DNA of 64,000 nucleotides, taken from NCBI GenBank assembly GCA_950097015.1, contig CATNEN010000039.1:7332501-7396500 (forward strand), read 5' to 3'. This DNA comes from Macrostomum hystrix (Eukaryota > Platyhelminthes > Macrostomidae). The number at the start of each line of letters is the position of its first letter. The first letter of the stretch is position 1. Shown piece after piece: positions 51,150-61,100 of the stretch. The position numbers and the translations under genes were made by a program. The notes below the pieces were generated by a model, which saw nothing but the letters and a program-made list of their open reading frames with translations, was not told where the DNA came from and made no database searches.

Positions 51150-54100
51150 TACAGTCTGGTGGAGTGTGTTCTCAGTGTCTGTTGGTGCGTGTTCTCAGTG
51201 TCTGTTGGTGAGTGTTCTCAGTGTCTGTTGGTGAGTGTTCTCAGTTTGTATTGGTGAGTGTTCTCAGTGTCTGTTGGTGCGTGTTCTCAGTGTCTGTTGG
51301 TGAGTGTTCTCAGTGTCTGTTGGTGAGTGTTCTCAGTGTCTGTTGGTGCGTGTTCTCAGTTTGTATTGGTGAGTGTTCTCAGTGTCTGTTGGTGAGTGTT
51401 CTCAGTGTCTGTTGGTGAGTGTCCTCAGTGTCTGTTGGTGAGTGTTCTCAGTGTCTGTTGGTGAGTGTCCTCAGTGTCTGTTGGTGAGTGTTCTCAGTGT
51501 CTGTTGGTGAGTGTTCTCAGTGTCTGTTGGTGAGTGTCCTCAGTGTCTGTTGGTGAGTGTTCTCAGTGTCTGTTGGTGAGTGTTCTCAGTGTCTGTTGGT
51601 GAGTGTTCTCAGTGTCTGTTGGTGAGTGTTCTCAGTGTCTGTTGGTGAGTGTTCTCAGTGTCTGTTGGTGAGTGTTCTCAGTGTCTGTTAGTGAGTGTTC
51701 TCAGTGTCTGTTGGTGAGTGTCCTCAGTGTCTGTTGGTGAGTGTTCTCAGTGTCTGTTGGTGAGTGTTCTCAGTGTCTGTTGGTGAGTGTTCTCAGTGTC
51801 TGTTGGTGAGTGTTCTCAGTGTCTGTTAGTGAGTGTTCTCAGTGTCTGTTGGTGAGTGTTCTCAGTGTCTGTTGGTGAGTGTCCTCAGTGTCTGTTAGTG
51901 AGTGTTCTCAGTGTCTGTTGGTGAGTGTTCTCAGTGTCTGTTGGTGAGTGTTCTCAGTGTCTGTTGGTGAGTGTTCTCAGTGTCTGTTGGTGAGTGTTCT
52001 CAGTGTCTGTTGGTGAGTGTTCTCAGTGTCTGTTGGTGAGTGTTCTCAGTGTCTGTTGGTGAGTGTTCTCAGTGTCTGTTAGTGAGTGTTCTCAGTGTCT
52101 GTTGGTGAGTGTTCTCAGTGTCTGTTGGTGAGTGTTCTCAGTGTCTGTTGGTGAGTGTTCTCAGTTTGTATTGGTGAGTGTTCTCAGTTTGTATTGGTGA
52201 GTGTCCTCAGTTTGTATTGGTGAGTGTCCTCAGTTTGTATTGGTGAGTGTCCTCAGTTTGTATTGGTGAGTGTCCTCAGTTTGTATTGGTGAGTGTCCTC
52301 AGTTTGTATTGGTGAGTGTCCTCAGTTTGTATTGGTGAGTGTCCTCAGTTTGTATTGGTGAGTGTCCTCAGTTTGTATTGGTGAGTGTCCTCAGTTTGTA
52401 TTGGTGAGTGTCCTCAGTTTGTATTGGTGAGTGTCCTCAGTTTGTATTGGTGAGTGTCCTCAGTTTGTATTGGTGAGTGTTCTCAGTTTGTATTGGTGAG
52501 TGTTCTCAGTTTGTATTGGTGAGTGTCCTCAGTTTGTATTGGTGAGTGTCCTCAGTTTGTATTGGTGAGTGTCCTCAGTTTGTATTGGTGAGTGTCCTCA
52601 GTTTGTATTGGTGAGTGTCCTCAGTTTGTATTGGTGAGTGTCCTCAGTTTGTATTGGTGAGTGTCCTCAGTTTGTATTGGTGAGTGTCCTCAGTTTGTAT
52701 TGGTGAGTGTCCTCAGTTTGTATTGGTGAGTGTCCTCAGTTTGTATTGGTGAGTGTCCTCAGTTTGTATTGGTGAGTGTCCTCAGTTTGTATTGGTGAGT
52801 GTCCTCAGTTTGTATTGGTGAGTGTCCTCAGTTTGTATTGGTGAGTGTCCTCAGTTTGTATTGGTGAGTGTCCTCAGTTTGTATTGGTGAGTGTCCTCAG
52901 TTTGTATTGGTGAGTGTCCTCAGTTTGTATTGGTGAGTGTCCTCAGTTTGTATTGGTGAGTGTCCTCAGTTTGTATTGGTGAGTGTCCTCAGTTTGTATT
53001 GGTGAGTGTCCTCAGTTTGTATTGGTGAGTGTCCTCAGTTTGTATTGGTGAGTGTCCTCAGTTTGTATTGGTGAGTGTCCTCAGTTTGTATTGGTGAGTG
53101 TCCTCAGTTTGTATTGGTGAGTGTTCTCAGTTTGTATTGGTGAGTGTTCTCAGTTTGTATTGGTGAGTGTCCTCAGTTTGTATTGGTGAGTGTCCTCAGT
53201 TTGTATTGGTGAGTGTCCTCAGTTTGTATTGGTGAGTGTCCTCAGTTTGTATTGGTGAGTGTCCTCAGTTTGTATTGGTGAGTGTCCTCAGTTTGTATTG
53301 GTGAGTGTCCTCAGTTTGTATTGGTGAGTGTTCTCAGTTTGTATTGGTGAGTGTCCTCAGTTTGTATTGGTGAGTGTCCTCAGTTTGTATTGGTGAGTGT
53401 CCTCAGTTTGTATTGGTGAGTGTCCTCAGTTTGTATTGGTGAGTGTCCTCAGTTTGTATTGGTGAGTGTCCTCAGTTTGTATTGGTGAGTGTCCTCAGTT
53501 TGTATTGGTGAGTGTCCTCAGTTTGTATTGGTGAGTGTCCTCAGTTTGTATTGGTGAGTGTCCTCAGTTTGTATTGGTGAGTGTCCTCAGTTTGTATTGG
53601 TGAGTGTCCTCAGTTTGTATTGGTGAGTGTCCTCAGTTTGTATTGGTGAGTGTCCTCAGTTTGTATTGGTGAGTGTTCTCAGTTTGTATTGGTGAGTGTT
53701 CTCAGTTTGTATTGGTGAGTGTCCTCAGTTTGTATTGGTGAGTGTCCTCAGTTTGTATTGGTGAGTGTCCTCAGTTTGTATTGGTGAGTGTCCTCAGTTT
53801 GTATTGGTGAGTGTCCTCAGTTTGTATTGGTGAGTGTCCTCAGTTTGTATTGGTGAGTGTCCTCAGTTTGTATTGGTGAGTGTCCTCAGTTTGTATTGGT
53901 GAGTGTCCTCAGTTTGTATTGGTGAGTGTCCTCAGTTTGTATTGGTGAGTGTTCTCAGTTTGTATTGGTGAGTGTCCTCAGTTTGTATTGGTGAGTGTCC
54001 TCAGTTTGTATTGGTGAGTGTTCTCAGTTTGTATTGGTGAGTGTCCTCAGTTTGTATTGGTGAGTGTCCTCAGTTTGTATTGGTGAGTGTCCTCAGTTTG

Positions 54101-55041
54101 TATTGGTGAGTGTTCTCAGTTTGTATTGGTGAGTGTTCTCAGTTTGTATTGGTGAGTGTTCTCAGTTTGTATTGGTGAGTGTCCTCAGTTTGTATTGGTG
54201 AGTGTCCTCAGTTTGTATTGGTGAGTGTCCTCAGTTTGTATTGGTGAGTGTCCTCAGTTTGTATTGGTGAGTGTCCTCAGTTTGTATTGGTGAGTGTCCT
54301 CAGTTTGTATTGGTGAGTGTCCTCAGTTTGTATTGGTCAGTGTCCTCAGTTTGTATTGGTGAGTGTCCTCAGTTTGTATTGGTGAGTGTTCTCAGTTTGT
54401 ATTGGTGAGTGTCCTCAGTTTGTATTGGTGAGTGTCCTCAGTTTGTATTGGTGAGTGTCCTCAGTTTGTATTGGTGAGTGTCCTCAGTTTGTATTGGTGA
54501 GTGTCCTCAGTTTGTATTGGTGAGTGTCCTCAGTTTGTATTGGTGAGTGTCCTCAGTTTGTATTGGTGAGTGTCCTCAGTTTGTATTGGTGAGTGTTCTC
54601 AGTTTGTATTGGTGAGTGTCCTCAGTTTGTATTGGTGAGTGTCCTCAGTTTGTATTGGTGAGTGTCCTCAGTTTGTATTGGTGAGTGTCCTCAGTTTGTA
54701 TTGGTGAGTGTCCTCAGTTTGTATTGGTGAGTGTCCTCAGTTTGTATTGGTGAGTGTCCTCAGTTTGTATTGGTGAGTGTCCTCAGTTTGTATTGGTGAG
54801 TGTCCTCAGTTTGTATTGGTGAGTGTCCTCAGTTTGTATTGGTGAGTGTCCTCAGTTTGTATTGGTGAGTGTCCTCAGTTTGTATTGGTGAGTGTCCTCA
54901 GTTTGTATTGGTGAGTGTCCTCAGTTTGTATTGGTGAGTGTCCTCAGTTTGTATTGGTGAGTGTTCTCAGTTTGTATTGGTGAGTGTTCTCAGTTTGTAT
55001 TGGTGAGTGTCCTCAGTTTGTATTGGTGAGTGTCCTCAGTG
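51150..55041. repeat. 3.9-kb minisatellite of splice-donor-like 23-bp units
   Basis: About 169 tandem 23-bp units. Left third (to about 52160): type A, GGTGAGTGTTCTCAGTGTCT then GTT. Right two thirds: type B, GGTGAGTGTCCTCAGTTTGT then ATT. Type B units occur singly in the A block (about 51241, 51359), while the B block is almost pure, with sporadic TTCTCAG units. Every unit contains GGTGAGTG, a near-consensus 5' splice site, and TCCTCAG, a weak 3' splice-site look-alike. Confidence 0.97.
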
Positions 55042-58029
55042 TCTCTTGAGCACATTGGTGTGTGTTAGTGGATGTTGGTGTGTTAGTGGATGTTGGTGTG
55101 TTGGTAAGTGTGATGATGTGTGTGTTGGTGCCTTGTGTGCATGATGCTATTTGATATTTTTTAGGTCTCGAACTTACAGCTAGAACTAAATGTACGGCTC
55201 GTATTTATTTGTCTTGTCTTTTTCTGGCTAAATCTTCGCGAAACACGCAGCAAGACTTCGCCATTTAACTAGATATTCTGCACAATGGACTGGCTTGAGA
55301 AGGCAAAGCTCATCTAGCATTGTAGGCTGGTTGGCTATTAATCACAGTAAACAAACGCCTGAGTGTGGCACACAAAACAAAAGCTGAGTCGGTCTTTGAT
55401 AAGGCTTGAAGAAGAAAGAAAATAGAAAAATATTGACGATGGTTTTAAGAATATGAACTTAAAGAGAATGTAACTGCACTGAGCCGCGAGCGAAGCGATT
55501 CGACGCTCAAAGTAATACCAAACGGCGCAATATACTTTCCATGGGTTATAGTTCCTAATTGCTCCGCAAAATGTCGATAATATGGCTTCTCATATGAGTT
55601 GCACACAAAATAGTTTTTCTGCCACTGATTTCCAACTGATTTGCATAATCAACTACGCATTTAACCAACTTGCCAAGCCTCATATCAGTACAGATTCTGA
55701 TGCGCCATGTCAAATGCATTTTTCGACTCGAATTTGCTATGAAAAAAGGGTCAATTATAAAGTGGCTATGTGGCAATATATTGGAGGTTCAAGAACGCTT
55801 TCTATTGCCAAGGCGGATGTGTGTTTCTACTTTCCAATTAATTGCAGCGAATAAATAGTAGACAGCTTCTCTAGTTTTATTTGTCCCTTCTATTCCCCCT
55901 GATTTCTCTTTCAACAATAATATCCTATATATAGATCCATGATGAAATGGATCGTGAGCTGAAAATGTATGCCTGTACTGGCTGTTTTTGCCACAAGAAA
56001 CACCGACGCGAATCGTTGAATATCTCGACAATGCCGATGCTTTATGATTCTGGAAGTTGTTTCCAATCGAATAGAGTGGAACATTTTAGGCCATGTTCTG
56101 GACTTTCTTGCGATTGGTTGAATATTTACAGAATAGTACAGAAAAAATGAAATATGTGCACTTTTGAAATACCCGGTCTTTCTAGTGTTCGAGGTCTCGA
56201 GGCTAGCGACTTTCTAACCGTAGACTAGTTCTGTGGAAAAGAATGTCCGAGGCTGCAGTTATAAGGCCGAGGCGGTAACTGTGGCTGAGGACTTTCGACC
56301 ACAGACAAAATTTTGGCGGGTATTATAGAATTTAACTTAATGAAAGCAATTAAGGCTCGAGGCGAAGAGTTTTGATCAAGAATTCAAGTCTGCAATGGAC
56401 ATCGTTAAATTCTGCGGAAATACAAATGATTCGTATAATATTGGCCTCGTTTTGAAGCCAGTTATATCGTATAATTATATACCAGTTATATGAAGTTTGG
56501 CCATAGACTTTCAAAATGAGGACATCCTACTGAAAAGAAAAGCTACGTTAACCACCCCACTAATTAGTTGATTTCAGTAGGTTAAAGTCCGAGAATGCAT
56601 GCGTTTAAGTGGCCGAGGCTTACTAAACGATTAAACGGGTTCGGAACGCAGACAGTTTGAACCATAGACAACAGATTCCATACTTAGAAGAAGCCTATTA
56701 ATGGTCCAATAAATAAGCAATCGGATTTTACATTGGTGAGTGTAAAACTTGCGACGTCTCGCAAGTAACAGGGCGTTTTAGAGTGTTGTAGAGGAAGCTA
56801 CACGCGTTTCTGAAGCTCGATTTGAACCATAGACTATGCACTTTGACTCTTCTTAGTGAGTTGCTTTTTCTTCTAGTTAGAGTGTTGCGTTTTAAATGTT
56901 GCTGAGTGTATAAAATAATTGAGGCTCATTCCATCTGGTATCTACGCAATTGAAAGTGCCGCAAAAGACGTCAGTTTAGTGCGCCAAATTTGGCTGCTAT
57001 AGTTTGAGTATAGCAACTCACGCTTGTTGCTTGAGTCTAGCTCTTGTATGCCTTTAGGCGTGACTGTTCTTGCTGAATAGTAGATCACCACACAATGGGC
57101 AGATAAAATGGAAGGCTTGCTCTACGCCCAATTCACCCCAGTATCTATGTGTGTTGTGGGCTTTTATTTGGCTGAATACAATGGCGGCGAGGGGCTTGCA
57201 GATGGCCACAGTGGAGTGTTGAAATGGCGCCACTCAACCAGCTCGTCAACAGCCGCGCACCGCCCATTGCAGACCAACAAACAACTCGAGGCTGTCTTTT
57301 TTTACTCAAAACTTCTCGCAGTGCGCCCAGCCTGAATGAAATGCTGCCGCAACTGCAAACATGAAATGCAAGATGTCTGAGCGGTTGCAGCTTCTTGTGT
57401 GTGGGGTGGCACTCCCCGCCCCTCCTCCACCTTAGGGACAGTATAAAAGGCCGAAAAGTTTCTATTTTGGGAAACTCGTCCGAAAAAGAAAACGAAAAAA
57501 TAAGTGGCAGGCTCTCGTCAGCTAAGGCTGGCTAGTGCACATTATGTCCTTTGTCTGGTCCATGAGTTCGATTAAACTACTCCAAATAGACAAATAAAGC
57601 AAATCTTCACCGAACAACTATTTTGATTGGACTTGATTACGCTCGTAGTTTGATCGGGGCAGTACATTGTTTATAGTTCTGTTAGTTTGGCTGGGTTGAT
57701 CAATATATAATCAAATTGGATTTGACATCAAAGTACATGCAAATAGCGCAGATGGCAGAGGCTCGAGAAACAGCTGCGGTGAAGCCGACTTTTGCTTCCT
57801 TAGCAACACACGTCAGATTTTTATAATCACATATAGTTTCTTAATAATTATTAGCACATGTTAAATTAAGGATATTTCACGATGGCAAAGCGTGCTAAAA
57901 GCATTGAAATCGAGCGTATTGTTCGTGATTCAGCTTAACCTTTGCCGCCAGCCACCCCCATTGCGCCAAAGGCGAGCAGGTAAGACTGGCCAATAGGTGA
58001 GTTTGGTGAAGCCTGCATTGTCTGCCAAC
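55042..58029. other. Intergenic region upstream of the mucin gene
   Basis: About 3 kb. It opens with GTGTTGGTG low-complexity sequence, the decayed edge of the 23-bp array. Only short chance frames are present. A GC-box plus GTATAAAAGG element lies at 57442, with AATAAA at about 57591. This could be a small transcription unit, but no protein is recognisable. Confidence 0.45.
57442..57449 (+). promoter_or_regulatory. TATA box of an unidentified unit
   Basis: TATAAAAG preceded by CCCCGCCCCTCCTCC at about 57410-57428. No convincing gene follows before the mucin promoter. Confidence 0.35.
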
Positions 58030-58037
58030 TATAAATA
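58030..58037 (+). promoter_or_regulatory. TATA box of the mucin-like gene
   Basis: TATAAATA lies 128 bp upstream of the signal-peptide ATG at 58165. That is a reasonable distance for a short 5' UTR. Confidence 0.55.
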
Positions 58038-58164
58038 CAGCAGGTAGCCACAAATAGAAAGTGTTCAACTAGTGTTTAATTGAGGCGCCTCATCCGAAAC
58101 AGCCAAGTGGTATTTCAATATCCTGCCTTTGCGTTTGTCACTGTCAGCACCAAGGAGTGCGTTA

Positions 58165-61100
58165 ATGAGGCCAGGCGGAATGAGGCTTCGACGCTTGCTT
58201 CTGCTGCTGTGGATTGCATGCTTCATCTGGGGTGAGACCTCGCGATGGTATTTCAAAAGTTCAATACTTTCTCAAGCCATTCGTCGCATAGCTGCTTTAG
58301 GAAGTTCATAGGAAAATTCAAACTAAAATTACAAAAACAGTTCTACAAAAAGTGCATAAATTGTTTACAAAAAAAGCGCTACTATAATATATAGAAATAA
58401 ATTTATAAAATAGATAAACAACTTACTTTAAGCAGCCAACGCCACATACAAAATAAAAAGCGTCATCTAACTAACTCGAAAAATATCCGAAACAACAAGG
58501 CTCTACTGCAAGCAACACAACGACCGGAATGGAAGTCACAACGACGGCAGGAAATGAAATAACAGCTGGCACTATGATATCTGCGACAAACCAAACATCA
58601 GTAGCCAACACGGCAGCTGAAACTATAACAGCATCTACAGCCGAAACAACAGGTGCTACTGCTGCAAATATGGAGACCTCGACAACTGCTTCAACAGTAG
58701 CCAGCTCGACACCACACATGGAGACCACGACAGCTGCTTCAACAGCAGCTAGCACGTCACCACACGTCGAGACCTTGACAGCTGCTTCAACAGTAGCTAG
58801 CACTTTACCACACATGGAGACCTCGACAGCTGCTTCAACAGTAGCCAGCACGTCACCACACATGGAGACCTCGACAGCTGCTTCAACAGTAGCCAGCTCG
58901 TCACCGCACGTCGAGACCTCGACAGCTGCTTCAACAGTAGCCAGCTCGACACCACACATGGAGACCTCGACAGCTGCTTCGACAGTAGCCAGCTCGTCAC
59001 CACACATGGAGACCTCGACAGCTGCTTCAACAGTAGCCAGCTCGTCACCGCACGTCGAGACCTCGACAGCTGCTTCAACAGTAGCCAGCTCGACACCACA
59101 CATGGAGACCTCGACAGCTGCTTCAACAGTAGCTAGCACTTCACCGCACTTCGAGACCTCGACAGCTGCTTCTGGATCCACAGCAGCTCCTGGATCAACA
59201 GAATCGACAGCTGCTTCAACAGCAGCTAGCACGTCACCACACGTCGAGACCTCGACAGCTGCTTCAACAGCAGCTAGCACGTCACCACACATGGAGACCT
59301 CGACAGCTGCTTCAACAGTAGCCAGCTCGACACCACACATGGAGACCTCGACAGCTGCTTCAACAGTAGCCAGCTCGTCAGCACACGTCGAGACCTCGAC
59401 AGCTGCATCAACAGTAGCCAGCTCGTCACCGCACGTCGAGACCTCGACAGCTGCTTCAACAGTAGCCAGCTCGACACCACACATGGATACCACGACAGCT
59501 ACTTCAACAGTAGCTAGCACTTCACCGCACTTCGAGACCTCGACAGCTGCTTCTGGATCCACAGCAGCTCCTGGATCAACAGAATCGACAGCTGCTTCAA
59601 CAGCAGCTAGCACGTCACCACACGTCGAGACCTCGACAGCTGCTTCAACAGCAGCTAGCACTTTACCACACATGGAGACCTCGACAGCTGCTTCAACAGT
59701 AGCCAGCACGTCACCACACATGGAGACCTCGACAGCTGCTTCAACAGTAGCCAGCTCGTCACCGCACGTCGAGACCTCGACAGCTGCTTCAACAGTAGCC
59801 AGCTCGACACCACACATGGAGACCTCGACAGCTGCTTCGACAGTAGCCAGCTCGTCACCACACATGGAGACCTCGACAGCTGCTTCAACAGTAGCCAGCT
59901 CGTCACCGCACGTCGAGACCTCGACAGCTGCTTCAACAGTAGCCAGCTCGACACCACACATGGAGACCTCGACAGCTGCTTCAACAGTAGCTAGCACTTC
60001 ACCGCACTTCGAGACCTCGACAGCTGCTTCTGGATCCACAGCAGCTCCTGGATCAACAGAATCAACAGCTGCTTCAACAGCAGCTAGCACGTCACCACAC
60101 GTCGAGACCTCGACAGCTGCTTCAACAGCAGCTAGCACGTCACCACACATGGAGACCTCGACAGCTGCTTCAACAGTAGCCAGCTCGACACCACACATGG
60201 AGACCTCGACAGCTGCTTCAACAGTAGCCAGCTCGTCAGCACACGTCGAGACCTCGACAGCTGCATCAACAGTAGCCAGCTCGTCACCGCACGTCGAGAC
60301 CTCGACAGCTGCTTCAACAGTAGCCAGCTCGACACCACACATGGATACCACGACAGCTACTTCAACAGTAGCTAGCACTTCACCGCACTTCGAGACCTCG
60401 ACAGCTGCTTCTGGATCCACAGCAGCTCCTGGATCAACAGAATCGACAGCTGCTTCAACAGCAGCTAGCACGTCACCACACGTCGAGACCTCGACAGCTG
60501 CTTCAACAGCAGCTAGCACGTCACCACACATGGAGACCTCAACAGCTGCTTCAACAGTAGCCAGCTCGACACCACACATGGAGACCTCGACAGCTGCTTC
60601 AACAGTAGCCAGCTCGTCAGCACACGTCGAGACCTCGACAGCTGCATCAACAGTAGCCAGCTCGACACCACACATGGAGACCTCGACAGCTGCTTCAACA
60701 GTAGCCAGCTCGACACCACACATGGAGACCTCGACAGCTGCTTCAACAGTAGCCAGCTCGTCAGCACACGTCGAGACCTCGACAGCTGCATCAACAGTAG
60801 CCAGCTCGTCACCGCACGTCGAGACCTCGACAGCTGCTTCAACAGTAGCCAGCTCGACACCACACATGGATACCACGACAGCTACTTCAACAGTAGCTAG
60901 CACTTCACCGCACTTCGAGACCTCGACAGCTGCTTCTGGATCCACAGCAGCTCCTGGATCAACAGAATCGACAGCTGCTACAACAGCAGCTAGCACGTCA
61001 CCACACGTCGAGACCTCGACAGCTGCTTCAACAGCAGCTAGCACGTCACCACACATGGAGACCTCGACAGCTGCTTCAACAGTAGCCAGCTCGACACCAC

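Noticed and set aside
55555..55854. Overlapping 73- and 90-codon frames on opposite strands
   Set aside because: Short, in AT-rich intergenic DNA, with no motif, splice or promoter support.
57883..57940. Tiny frame starting MAKRAKSIEIERIV
   Set aside because: 18 codons, no promoter-to-poly(A) context that I can support and no recognised relative.
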